A stretch of 64,000 nucleotides of DNA from positions 2,547,726 to 2,611,725 of the forward strand of contig NW_017264193.1 of NCBI RefSeq assembly GCF_001619985.1, read 5' to 3'. Below are positions 36,454 through 48,049 of the stretch, one piece after another (position 1 is the stretch's first letter; the number at the start of each line of letters is the position of its first letter). This stretch comes from Xylona heveae TC161 (Eukaryota; Ascomycota; Xylonomycetes; Xylonales; Xylonaceae). Under the pieces are notes generated by a model. The model made no database searches. It was not told the DNA's origin and saw nothing but the letters and a program-made list of their open reading frames with translations. Position numbers and translations under genes: made by a program.

Positions 36454-38056
36454 GTATGAGCGCAGTCTTGCTGTACAATAACATGACATGTTTTAAAAGG
36501 ATGACCGAACGGCAGGGACAAAGCGGTCCAAACCATGACGAGGAGCGAAACAATTATGCCGGGATTTCTTCGGACGATGCCTAGGATCCCTGAGAATAAT
36601 TGCACGGTTTCGGTTACGGTGTGGATTCTTCTATTGCCACTGTATGATATTATCGAGTAGATTATTGAAGCGGCCAGTCCAATAATACTGCAGTACCACT
36701 CATCAAATAATATTCGGTTGATATCAGTAATAATATGAACTACCGATTACCTTGAGGGATGCCTGAGCTATTATTGGACTGTACTCCGATATTTCTGGAT
36801 TCTTGTTTGATGACCATAGGACGATATGATCCTTGAAATTCCTTTACAACATCTGATGCGTATCCAAACTCTGTACGTGAGTCTAATAATCAATTAGGCC
36901 AAACTGAGCATCTGTGAGTCGTTTACAATTGGCGGTTACTCGTATGCATCCAAGGCTTCCTGTCAAATAGTGTCGATCCTTGACAAGAGTATCCAAGTCC
37001 GACTTTCTAGCACAGCCATCGCGTGCATCAGAAGCCAAGAAGGCTCTATTGCCACGCGTCCGAACTGGGGCCGATACGATTGCGGCGCCACAGGGATTCG
37101 TGATTGATTACCCAGAGGACCACACACAACCTTTGGAGTGCGATCGTTGTTTCGATAAGAGAGAAAGTCTATTGGGGGTCATTTTTCTTTCTACGATGGA
37201 ATCAGACCGAGGGCGGGGCTCGGACAAATGCCCAAGAAGAAACAGGAACCCTTGGCCCTTGGGGAAAGATCATCTTCTTGCTTCGTCTTGTTCTTCTTTG
37301 CCATTGGAAAAGGCATTGTCTGGTCGCTTTGCGTGCTGGCTGGCTTACTCACACCCACAACTTTCTTCTCAGCCACCTATCTTCCTTCTCCGCCCCATCT
37401 GGATCGGATCCAAAATGGTGATCATCCCTTTTCTCCATCAGCCAGTTTCTCACACATTAACTCCGTGTTTTTTTGGGTAAAAGGACCATGTCGTTTGATT
37501 GGCGCCACCATTGCCAGCCCATGGTCACAGACCATGTTAATCGCAACCATGTCCTCAACCTCGTCACGAACTGGGCCCCGATTCATTGCCGCTCCTCTGT
37601 TCTTTACCTACCTGGAAACTGGTAAGTAGATGACAGGGTGACGCGTGACGGGAACGAGGAGCGACGTACTCATTTAGAACAGCATGAGCTCGCCTTCGCC
37701 ATTATGTGTACTCCGATATCTCGATGACGCTGTCATGAGTTAACTTACATGTTACAGTGGCTTTGGCCCTCAAGCAGCCCCCCCCCAAACGCCCCCGTGT
37801 GCGGCTACTGGGACAAAATCTAGGTACTAAGCAGTCCAACCTATCAGAGTACTTTCTCAAGGGCCTGGAGAGCTCCTGAGGGGGGCAAAATGAGTGGAAA
37901 GTTCCTTTTATGGAAATCCTCAACGACAAGACAAGCCAAGCCAACTGCTGCCGCTCTCTTCTATTCTTTCTTTCCTTCCCATCGCGATGCGGTACATGTG
38001 CAAATTATGAAGTACGTCCGAATGAGCAAAATCCCGTCTCCGTCTTGTCACAAATC

Positions 38057-38075
38057 TTTTTTTTTTTTTTTTTTT
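38057..38075. repeat. poly-T run, 19 nt
   Basis: Uninterrupted T19 on the + strand. Confidence 0.85.
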
Positions 38076-38545
38076 GCCCCTTTTCATTGTTCTTCTCCGA
38101 GAAGGCAACCATGCGGGCCTAATGGCAGCTCTATTTTTTTTCTTCTCCTCTTCACGTGCGGGGTCGGGGTCGAGGTCGGGGTCGTGATTTTACTCTCCCT
38201 CCCAAATTTATGGAAGTTTCCATGGTCTACCTTGCTTCGAATCGCTCCGCTTCTCGGACTAGATCTGCGAGGCCTAGAGGATCAAAGTTTCATGTGCCGG
38301 GATCCATACATGACTAGAACCTGCTACGCTACGTTATGCTATTTTCTGTGACAACGGCAAATATGATTACACAAGTCATCGATATGAGCACCAACTAAGT
38401 TACAGACTTACCTAGCATACTAACTGTCGCAGTAACTAACTGAATGATCTTTGCCCCTCTTTTGGGGGGAGACCCGCAGGGGCCGCAGGTGGCTCAGCTG
38501 CTTCGTCATCACCACCGTTGTATCATGATACGCTCGTGAAAGAAC

Positions 38546-38568
38546 AAAAAAAAAAAAAAAAAAAAAAA
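38546..38568. repeat. poly-A run, 23 nt
   Basis: Uninterrupted A23 on the + strand, just before a long pyrimidine-rich tract. Confidence 0.85.
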
Positions 38569-38639
38569 CACGCGGTGAGAGGTGGTGGTATTCTCCACTC
38601 ATCGGTCATATCCAAACTTGGAAGTTTCTATCTTAGAAG

Positions 38640-39941
38640 TTTCTATCGACTATTGTCATCTCTTTTTCTTCTTTTGTGGTGTATTCGTTCTCATTTCGTC
38701 ATCTCTTTGTCTTTTGTGTCCTTGTCCTCGTTCATCATCTCTTTTTCTTCTGTGGAATTCTTATCCCCCTCTCGCCATCCTTTACATTTTCTCCCAAAGC
38801 CCGTCTGGACTTTCTTCCAACTACTATTCCCCTTTTTTCTTACACAAACTTACCTTCTAATCCTTTTGGAATTTTTGTCGAACTCTGAAACAAAGATAAA
38901 CTCCTCACGTTTCACCTTTTGTCGAATATTACTGCAGCGATACGATACTGCTTCATCCACTTAATATCTATCTATATCTATATATCTATATATATATATA
39001 TATATATTATACTGCACCCTTTTCAGAGTCACACTCTGCCTCAGGCCCTCACGGAGCACATACTCTGTCCGCTTCTATACCGAGCAATGCTCAGCTCATA
39101 TTCTAGTTGCAATTAATCAATTAATCTTATCCACGTCACATCACACCGCACTCACTCAGATCAGATCAAATCAGATCATTCTAGAAGTTGATGTTGTGTT
39201 TACATTGACAGCAGTAGGAAAACAAGATCCGGCTCCTTATCTTCCCTCGTCCATTTGCTCTGATGCATCTCGTCTTGAGAATACTCATATAAAACTCGTT
39301 CGGCCCATGAGCCATGAGCCATCAAAGTCCTATGATCTTTTTGAAGCTCCGCGTTCTCTCAGACTGACACGCGATTCATCCCACACTCTCGTGCTCTGTA
39401 TGATGCACTACAATGTAAGAGACTCAAAGGACAACTGAAACAATCTTTGATTGCTATTGCCAGAATTGCAATATGTCAGGAATCAGGATATTTGGCCTGC
39501 TTATGTGGCTCCCCCACAAGGTCCCCTGTATTGTTCAATCATAGACATGATGATATTGATGACGCACACTTGTAGTATTGAAATGATTTCTATTCAAAAC
39601 GCCGTTCTTGGTTTATTTGGTATACTAGACCAAGATCCTTGTGGCCAAGTTATGCTTATCCTATTGGTATACTACTCAGCCGGTGAATACTGCTTGGTAT
39701 TGGAAAAAAAAAATGCGAGAAGTGATCAAATCCCGAAAGTTGTATCACTCGCTCCAAAGACTCTAGGAGATGGGACGCCTGAATTAACGCCGGTCATGTC
39801 TTCTCATACCCCTTGATGATGACAATAACGCCGGAACGGAGAGAAAAGAAAAAAAAATAGAGGTGGAAGTTGTGCATCGACTGTGAAAACAGAAAGAAAG
39901 AAAGAAAGAATAAAGAAATGGAAGAGACGAATACTGCACCC
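38640..39941 (+). other. pyrimidine-rich leader-like tract with a candidate spliced transcript, no clear protein
   Basis: Positions 38640-38900 are a strong CT-rich tract of the kind found before transcription starts in filamentous fungi. A TA-rich stretch follows at about 38966-39010. At 39415-39463 a 49-nt segment has a good donor (GTAAGA), an internal CTGAAAC and a TTGCCAG acceptor. Reading across it from ATG 39307 gives only about 60 codons of unknown protein. A non-coding RNA or a very small gene are both possible. Confidence 0.25.
38966..39010. repeat. TA-rich microsatellite
   Basis: Imperfect TATC/TA repeats passing into an uninterrupted TA array at about 38989-39007. Confidence 0.75.
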
Positions 39942-41776
39942 TCAAGATCTGCCATCTTGTTTAAATGCCGTCTCTGCCGCAGAGGACGAGATTGCAACTG
40001 CTTCCGTCTTCGCCTCTTCCTCCCCCTCTTCCTCCCCCTCTTCCTCCGCCTCCACCATGTCAGGCTTTTCCTCGGCATCAATCAATTCAGGCGTAGGGGT
40101 CCGCGCCTGCGTCTGCGTCTGATCCGGGCCCGACTCAACACCCAGCTCAACATTACGAGAATCATCACCGCCTTGCTCCATGATTTGCACACTATCAGCC
40201 GACTCGTACCACTCATTCTGGAGCCAACCTGTAATCAATTCTCGCGCATGCTCCGCCATGTCGTAATACCCTGGATTATCCCTTGGCAAAAACATGCTCA
40301 TATGGGCCATGGTTTCGTCCTTTGCCGCGTCATTCGTCGTCTTGTGGAAGAATTTCTTCAGCACTTCGCTCTTGGGCAGTGAGCAAAACGTTCGCTCGGC
40401 CCCGAGGACGCCGCTGCTCACGCGGCCAGAAGACTTTGCAGCGGCCGCGCTGCCCAGGCAGGTATATAGATTTGCAAAACCCAGATTATGCTCCGTCTCG
40501 AGCTGCGCGACGCGAGCAACTCGCTTTTTCAAGTCTTCTCCGCGCGCCAGACAGCCGACAAACTCCAGGTGTGAAAATACCCAGCCCCATCCTTCGGTGA
40601 TCTGGTCCCGCTTCATATATGCTGCTGCGCCCCCGGCTGCGACTGCTCCTGCGGCGCCGGCAAACATGGCGTAGCGTCCCCATCGCTGCCACGCGGGCAT
40701 GGCTGCCGCGTCGCCTCCCGTGTATATTGCTTCGCCGGTGCCAGCGCCAGTGGGAGTAGACGTGCCAGGTGTCCCGGATGATCCAATGCCGGGTAGTAGA
40801 CCGAGCGGTGTTCGTGCGCCTGAGCCAGGACTCGAGGTGCCAGAGTTCGACCCGCCTGCCCATCCAAATGCTTTGCCGGCGTCGCGCAAGTACCCGTATG
40901 CTGTCGATGCCGTGTTGTAGTGTCCCTCAGCCCCGTGCGCGACTACGCCCGGTGCGATGCCCAGGTAGGGCGTGTCGAAGGCGAGGATGCCTTGGATATA
41001 AGGAAACATGAATGACGACGCTTCAGAGAAGTTGTCGCCCACTGGTCGTTCGGATGCTATCGATATGGTTGTTTCCGCGGCGACTATACCACTGCACCAG
41101 AAAAAAAAGGGTTATGTGAGACTTTGTTACTTTTGTAGATGCGAGGGAAGAGTGGGAAGAGTGGGAAGTGAAGGGTAGGCTTACCCCATGGAATGCCCGA
41201 TTAATACCGTGCGCACTGACGGGTCTATTGTCGGTGATGATGTGCCTTTGGCCACTTCGAGGTCTATGACTTTGTTCTGTAGCCTGGGGGTACAGTTAGC
41301 ACAGCAAGAAGGTAATTAGGTCGTTGTAAGTTATCGAATTGGCATGAATCGCATACGTACCAGTCTCGAAATCTTGCAACCGCCTCTTTCAAGTCTCCGC
41401 GTGTCTCAAACTTGGGATACACGAGCACCTCGATGTCGACCTTGGGCAGCGCATTGCTGAGAAGCTGGCGCAAGTGCTGCGGGAAATTGCCAAATGTGTC
41501 ATCGCCGCCCTATGAGCCGTATTAGTCTCCTGTGTAATGTATTAAGCTCCCAGTGTATTATCATGCGCCAAATATGTAGTGTCATGTCCGAACATAGCTC
41601 ATTCGAGCAGGATTCGAGAGAAGATGCTATGTTGCGATTTTGTGCGCGGAGGAGCCGCACTGCGGTGGGGTTCCCGGCGGTGTGATACGGTGATAGGATC
41701 GCAAATGCGACTTGACAGTAATGAGACTTACCTTGAACCCATGGATGAAGCAGAGCAAGATTGTCTTCTTCTTCAT
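39942..41776 (-). CDS. DUF676-type alpha/beta hydrolase (putative lipase/serine esterase)
   Basis: Four exons on the minus strand (41732-41776, 41361-41509, 41185-41283, 39942-41091; introns 222, 77 and 93 nt) encode 480 aa. The start is [16 protein letters not shown], where IHGFKGGDDTFG is the first strand and oxyanion region of the fold. The nucleophile elbow GHSMG carries Ser96; its last Gly codon is completed by exon 4. [17 protein letters not shown] follows, as in fungal DUF676 lipase-like proteins. A short hydrophobic Gly/Ala-rich segment at about residues 260-282 ([19 protein letters not shown]) may touch membrane. The C-terminus is strongly acidic ([15 protein letters not shown]). Substrate is unknown; relatives are annotated as lipid or ester hydrolases. 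A clear His of the triad cannot be fixed by eye; [13 protein letters not shown] near residue 400 is a candidate. Confidence 0.85.
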
Positions 41777-42826
41777 CTTGATCTCGTCGTCTTTCTCTGC
41801 ATTGCTTGAAAGAAAAGGCAGGCCTGGCCGTTAGGTCTGGTCGAGAGAGGGAGAGTGTTGTGATAACTAATATCAGTTGGGAGAAAGAGAGGGAGGGCTA
41901 TCGGAGTATGTTGTCATGGACTTGGACTTGTGGAGATGCGTCTGCGCTTGTGCTTTCTCCCCACCACCCATCCGTCCAAACGCGTCTCGGTTGGCATAAC
42001 TCCATTTTCTACACGTAATTTCCCCCAGAATAATATTGAGTTAGGAATAATATTGACTTGGGAAAGAAAAAACTGATATAATAATGTGATTCCTGATTCA
42101 AATTGAATAATTAGTGCATCGTATTTATCATGTAATCACTGCATTCTATCTCTATCAGCATCTTGGTTCACTCCAGTCCTTTGAACAGACATTACGAGAA
42201 GATACAAACAGAGAACAAGAGACAGACAATTCATATATTATATTATCAGGTTATCTCAAGTTGACATGGATACAATATTATTAAGCAAGTTGTGATGCTG
42301 TGTATGACATATCTGTGTCAAATGAGTGTATGCTAGGACATGCTGTGCGGTGAATTGGGAGAAAACAAAGCGGGGGGAGATACATTGTAAAGTGTAAAGG
42401 TACAGATTATTATAAAGTCTTGGGCCGACTGGTGCCTGGAGCCAAAGCGAGAAGACAAAAACGGGAAAAGAGCAGAAAGAGAGTGAAGGAAATGACAGGG
42501 GAGGAGGGATTGCAAAGGGTGGAGGAAGCTAAAGATGTCACGGAAAGGGGAAAAAGAAGAGAAGTTGAAATATAAATCGAGCTCATCACGATATGCCCAG
42601 GCATCGGGTGTGAACGGGATTGAGAGACCAAATCGAAAAAAATATATTGAGTCAAATCAATAATCCATCATTGACCTTCTTTTCACTTTTCCGAGATGGA
42701 TAAACAAGTGGGAAAGAAACTTTATGGTAAAAGTCCAACTCTTTCTCCAATTCCCTTCATCATTTCCCCTCCCCTCCAACCAAACAAGACCCCGCACAAT
42801 CTCTGATATTTGACACATTGACAAAA
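41777..42826. other. intergenic: hydrolase promoter and 3' flank of the secreted-protein gene
   Basis: No gene seen. A short direct repeat (GAATAATATTGA twice) lies at about 42028-42060; the rest is AT-rich. Confidence 0.5.
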
Positions 42827-43471
42827 TTAATTGACAAAGACTCTCTTGACTTCGACCTTTTGACACGTCGGGTTCTGGGGCTTGTGGTCGCCATACACCC
42901 AGGCCAGTGTCTCGTAATTGTAGCCCGTATAATACGTCGAGCAGACATACCAGCGGTAGTAAGCCTTGTTCTCGATACCCGAGTAAGCAGGGACGATGCG
43001 GTCATCGACATAGGCTTGGATATTCAGTCTGTTGTGACTATCAAACGCAATGAGCTGGTAGTTGTCTTCGCCGGGGTAAAACAAGGGCAAGGCAACATTG
43101 GAGGCCGGGTTGGTGGCAAAGCCCATGGCCTCAGACTCGTTGAAGTTGCCGCCGCGGAGCACGTAGGTCAAGAGACCGGTCTCGCCGAGAGTCGCATTCT
43201 GGATATATGGGTTCGAAGAGCCGTTGAAGTTGTACTGAGACACGCCTTTGATGCCGCCGGGAGAAGAGGTCGCAATGGATCCGCCGACACAGAGACCCTC
43301 GATGGCAGCGCCCTCGTGACAGGCGACGAGCGCGGAGCCGTTAATGGTATGGTTTTGCGAAATGACGACCAAGTAGAACGGGGCAGATTGGTTTGTGAAC
43401 TGGGCCATGGCCGATGAGGTCAGGCCGGCCAAGAGGCCAAAGAGGCTTGCGCCGATGAGTGAGAACCTCAT
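42827..43471 (-). CDS. small secreted glycoprotein (DUF7907-like), function unknown
   Basis: A single exon of 214 aa. Residues 1-23 are a classical signal peptide (MRFSLIGASLFGLLAGLTSSAMA), with cleavage likely before QFTNQS. The mature protein has six N-glycosylation sequons in its first half (NQS, NHT, NGS, NGS, NAT, NES), a Tyr-rich C-terminal third (YYRWYVCSTYYTGYNYETLAW) and four Cys that could form two disulphides. The family is widespread in Eurotiales as short secreted proteins; I believe it corresponds to DUF7907, but the domain number is from memory. A TATA-like box lies about 255 nt upstream, fitting strong regulated expression. No enzyme motif is visible. Confidence 0.85.
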   Translation of the reverse strand: MRFSLIGASLFGLLAGLTSSAMAQFTNQSAPFYLVVISQNHTINGSALVACHEGAAIEGLCVGGSIATSSPGGIKGVSQYNFNGSSNPYIQNATLGETGLLTYVLRGGNFNESEAMGFATNPASNVALPLFYPGEDNYQLIAFDSHNRLNIQAYVDDRIVPAYSGIENKAYYRWYVCSTYYTGYNYETLAWVYGDHKPQNPTCQKVEVKRVFVN

Positions 43472-43722
43472 CCTTTCTTTTGCTTTTGGTGTTTTGAGAT
43501 GGGGGAATTAGGAAGTAAAATCGGGACTGTTCAAAACACTAGTGGTAGTAGTACAAACAGTAAACAAAAGATTTACTTTGGCTTTTGGAGGAATTGCAGT
43601 TGCGATTTGGGAGGTCCTCTCAAAACGAATGTAATTAGGCCGAGAGTGGTTTGCTGTTTGGCTTTGGAAGTTTTCTGCCCTGCAGGAAGAACGACTATGA
43701 GTTCCCCTCCCATGGGACCCTC

Positions 43723-43732
43723 TTTATATAAA
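43723..43732 (-). promoter_or_regulatory. TATA-like box of the secreted-protein gene
   Basis: TTTATATAAA (self-complementary) stands about 255 nt upstream of the ATG at 43471. It is the only such element in the near upstream region. Confidence 0.4.
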
Positions 43733-46700
43733 TCTCATATCCTGAGGAGAAACGGTGCAATAGCATAGAAAAGAGTAAGTGCGATCAAGGTCATCCATGC
43801 TGTCCGAGCTCCGCGCAGGCAAGGGCGGATGAGTAGTAGTACTGGCTTACAATGTGATGGGTCAGCACATCCAAGCAGTTCCATGAGGGTTCAAAAGTAC
43901 AGCAGCGACCACACAAATGACGTGTGATTCCGCTTTCCGGTTGATACGACGCTCGTATTTTCTGTGGGGTACTGTGCAAGTGGTATCGCATGAGCCCAGG
44001 GCGTCCTCGTATTGTCGTCAAGCTTAAGTAACAATAGTTTACAAGAGCAGCAATGCGCGAGGATGATCGCAGGCAAATCCGACCTCAAAGTAGCATGGAT
44101 TGCAGATATATTTGGTAAGCTGACAGTTAGTGCCCGCGCTCATCCAAAGGGAAAGACATTTTCGGCGGATAAGTAATCTTCTGTGAAGCTTTTTGACTAG
44201 CTGCTGTAGTTGAACAACGATGGCTTGTAAGTGTCACAGGATCAAAGGGGAACATCCTAGGGGATTACTCCGTAAACCCCCCCCTTCCTTCTTTCTCTCG
44301 CCCCTCTTGAGAGTGTGACAGCTTCGCTACTGCATAGTCTGGATGAGGGCACGAATGACGTTGCGAGCCTCCCCTGATATATATCGTTTGTGGGGGAAGC
44401 AACAGAGAAAGCTTAGCACGGGCCGGCCCGGCCTTTCCAAGCATCCTGGAAATGCGATTGGGCTTCGAAAACACTTGATTGTTCGCTTCATTACTGAATC
44501 TCGCATTGTGTAGCCCTTCCTTTTTGGTTTGTGCTCTCGGTATTTCGTTAATGCAGTTGAGTATCCGCCTCGCGATCAACAAGTTGCCGATTTCCGCGTT
44601 ACGGAGCAATTTTTGCAAGTGCTCCACTCCCCTTGTTCCCAGGTTCCTAATATTGCAGGCGGTGAAACCAGCGTGGGGAAATCGCGCTGCAGCCTGCCCG
44701 ATCTAGATCAGCCGAAGCATTCGCTCGTTTTTCCATGGATAAACGAATCTCAATGATCGAGGTAGACCGGAAAAAGTGCTGCTTCAAGGGGCGTAGTAGT
44801 ACGCAAGCAAGGACATCAAACTCTCATTCCAATTGCTTGCAACTGCTGCTGCATACTGCATGATGGGACGGTAACAGCGGGCTTTGCCCAGTAGTTCCTT
44901 CACCAAAAAAAATTGTTTTCAATTTAACAATTTCTTTGTAAAATTGACCTTTCAACGCCTGAGGGAAATTTTTGAAGAATAGTGAAGCATCTCAAGATGT
45001 TTCCGACGGCTTTACCTACCCACATGAGGTGGGGTCTCGTATTGGGCCTCAAGGAATGCCCGAATGCTCCGACTTGCGCAGGGTTTTAGTCTCATCTGCA
45101 GCCCCTGACTCGTATAGCGTCTCGTGCCGTTTATGAGCCGTTTGCTTGTTCCGCGTAGTGTGCCGAAGAAGTCGTGTTAGTTTGCAGATGTTGCCAGAAT
45201 AAATATTACTCATCCCACTCTTTTTCTTCATCTTGCAGCTGTCTTTCAAGATAGCGAGTATGCATCGCCCAGGTGTGTTTCACCGTGGTATGTTAATGAT
45301 TTGGCTTACTGGCGTAATAATATGACCCTAGGAAAGCTAGTTTTGGAAAATTTGACGCTATCTTACTTCAGCTGCACTGATAGTTCAAATCTTCCTTCCA
45401 TCAGCGGCAATTTTAAAAGTGGGAAGTCTGGAACGTTCTTGGTCGATTACTATAGAAGAAAGTCTTCAATTGCCAGAATAACAACTCCGTTTCTGCCTGT
45501 TTCCATCTTCTAGTTGTGATAGACAATTTGAACTCGATCAATTAGCACTCGTATTACTGTAAAGCTTCTAGATCTTACCTGCTCAAAGGGCTTCACTAGC
45601 AGCATTGAACACGTGTGTCAATTTTTCAAAAATGAGCTCTTGATTTTTCACTTCTCGTAAAAAGAAAAACAAAATGTCCTCAACGCTGTCGAATGTCAAA
45701 CGGAAAGAAACTACGGTAGTCAGCGTAAGTTAGTCTGTGACACCTGTGTAGTAGAAAACTATCTTATAAAATCGTGGGATCGAAAAAAAATTAATAGTCA
45801 ATTTTTATCCATGGATCATGCTGCCTTACCATTTCACATTCAAGGAGAAGCAATCGGGATTCTAAGACATATCAAAATCTCCGGCGACGGTATCAGCTTT
45901 TACGCCATCTTATAAAACTCGCAAGTGGGCCGAAGCCCAGAGAGGGATCACATTTTTACAGTAATTTGCTTCATCTGACAACCAGTCGGAAAATTATGAC
46001 GATGCGAGACCTCACTATTTTAAATTCGCATTAACTCCATGAATACAATATTTAGCGAAGAAGAAGAAAAATTTTCGACTGATATATGAGACATGAGATG
46101 ATGAAATATTAAAATTTTCTGTATTGACCGGAGGTAACCCAAGACGAAGATGGCATTGCTGTCATTTGCCAAGAGATTTGCAGAAAATATGCTAGGTAGG
46201 TAGGTATGCGTAAAAGAAATAAGAAGCTCCAGATATATATTTGCGTTTTTCTCTAGGATGTCGGACATTGATGGTCTACAGGAGAAACTTGAAAGAGTGA
46301 CTGAGAGCAATTTCTCCCATTGTTGCACAATCTGTCAGACTGTCAAGGATAAGCCCGAAACTGCACATTTTTCAGAATGCTTCAGTTCCAGAATTGTTCG
46401 CTATGATTTTATGAGATGATGATCTGCGAGTTTGAGTTATAGTAACATTTACCATACCGTCATGTACAGCACAGCGCAGTACTTTTGTTTTAACTGACCA
46501 TGTGTCTTGATCCTCGGGCCGGCCCAGCCGAAGCGGGCCGGGACGCGACGCGACGCGATGCAGAATCGATGCGACGGCTTTTCGCTTGAGACGAATAACC
46601 AACATTAACGTCAGAGCAAAAAGGAGTTTGTTTAACTAGGCGGTCGCCCCAGTCTTTTCGCAACTAGGTCTTCTGTCCAAGGGTCTATTTAGATGCGCCC

Positions 46701-47100
46701 CTTTTCCTCCATCTCTTGGCTGACATGTTGACTTCTCCTATTCAATAGTGGAGAGTAGAGACGGGAATTTTCTCCCACCCCTCATGGTCATGTTCTATTG
46801 AACCAATACGCGCCACGTTCTGTAAACTGCACCCTCTAGGCTAGGCCCTCACGCTCGAGGCAGCCAAGGCTCAAAGGAGCCACTGAGTCTTGGTACACTT
46901 TCCAAAAAGGGGCCTTTGCAATAAAGACGGGAGGCAATCGATAAAGTTCTTCCCTTATGCCGGGAAGTCGGTCCCCTAAACCCAGTAATAATTAAATTAA
47001 ATGAGCGAAGGACACCCAAGTTAGCTATGGAAGATGAGACCATTTAAGAAAGAAATTAAAGTGCTGCGATGCAGACGCACTCACCGAATTTTTTAAAGGG
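43733..47100. other. gene-poor intergenic sequence
   Basis: No gene supported. Visible items are a C8 run at about 44277-44284, a TAGG tetranucleotide stretch at about 46192-46206, and GCGAC repeats at about 46542-46556. Open frames (44265-44627 -, 46020-46328 -) have no domain. Confidence 0.45.
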
Positions 47101-47130
47101 ATGGCGCATCAGGGGCCAGATTAGGGAAAT

Positions 47131-47990
47131 TCAATTAAGAATCACTGCCCACCTCTGCGTTCTCTCAGAAAAGATCTCCACTATATCCTCATTCGTTGCT
47201 GTGCAGTTATTGAACATGATCGAGACTTGGGAAATGCATAAGGCCTCATGTCTGCAACGCAGCGAGTCGCCAATTGATGGACGACACAGCTCAACTTTTA
47301 GCTCATCGCAGCGGACCCGTAGCGCAGATGCTGCGTCCTTAATAATCAAAAGTAAACAACCAACAACTCGCTCAAGTGAGGGAGAGACCGTCAAAAGCGT
47401 ACCAAATATGTCCAACGCTCGACGTACTAGTCGGCACGCATCCCTGGGAGACGCGATGCAAGGTCGTCCAGTTGGATCAAGTTCATTTGAGAACCATGAT
47501 TGTGGATTGCTCTGCTGCATTACATCACTCGTAACGATGAAAGCATTCACATGCCATAAGTATGCTGTTTCCCAGCTTGACGGGGTCTAATTGAGTTTCC
47601 AATATACCCTGGGGCCTGAAAGTCTTGGCCAACTGTTCGATACCCTACCGGTGGAATTTTGAAAAAATTTGACCTTTCCCGATATGATTCAGGATGCTTC
47701 TTGATTGTAGAAACAACTCCTTTGAAAGAAGCCACGAGCCGTCAACGCAGGGAGTTGGGGATGATCATTCCTGAAAATATATGCAAGTATCCCCTCTTGG
47801 TGACGTCCAGTGGAGAAGGCAATCAATCATGAGAAGCACCTGCTCCCTCGTGCTGATCAAAGACAGACCCGACAGCCGGCACCTAGCTCCGAAGTTGTGC
47901 TGAAATTTGGGCTTGAAATCATAGTGGCCTGCGACGGTTCGCCATGCGCCACCTCGCTGGATTGCCCTTCACGGCACGGCACGGCGTACA
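47131..47990 (-). pseudogene. possible gene fragment, family unknown
   Basis: A 139-codon open frame (47131-47550) contains a regular Cys/Leu pattern (DACRLVRRALDIFGTLL, ERVVGCLLLIIKDAASAL). Upstream on the same strand are further protein-like pieces in other frames up to about 47990. This could be the C-terminal part of a decayed regulator-like gene or an intron-containing small gene. No domain can be named. Confidence 0.2.
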
Positions 47991-48049
47991 GCGGTGCAGA
48001 GGTAGGCAACCGTTGCCTCGCGGAACCTTGTCAGTTATACTAACTGTAT

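Larger units (their letters stand above)
31001..38600. other. gene-free stretch with homopolymer runs and microsatellites
   Basis: Many open frames of 60-166 codons exist on both strands, but they overlap, start and stop at random and show no domain. GC content looks similar to the genic parts, unlike the AT-rich DNA left by repeat-induced mutation. No transposon ends or reverse-transcriptase/transposase motifs are visible. Confidence 0.5.

Noticed and set aside
36980-37480. A 166-codon + strand frame in the 11-kb gap
   Set aside because: No conserved motif; another frame is open over the same segment, suggesting chance.
38518-38964. A 148-codon + strand frame with hydrophobic stretches
   Set aside because: Hydrophobicity comes from the CT-rich tract and a poly-A run; interpreted as a leader-like sequence instead of a membrane protein.
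40283-40920. + strand frames opposite the DUF676 hydrolase
   Set aside because: Shadows of the minus-strand coding exon.
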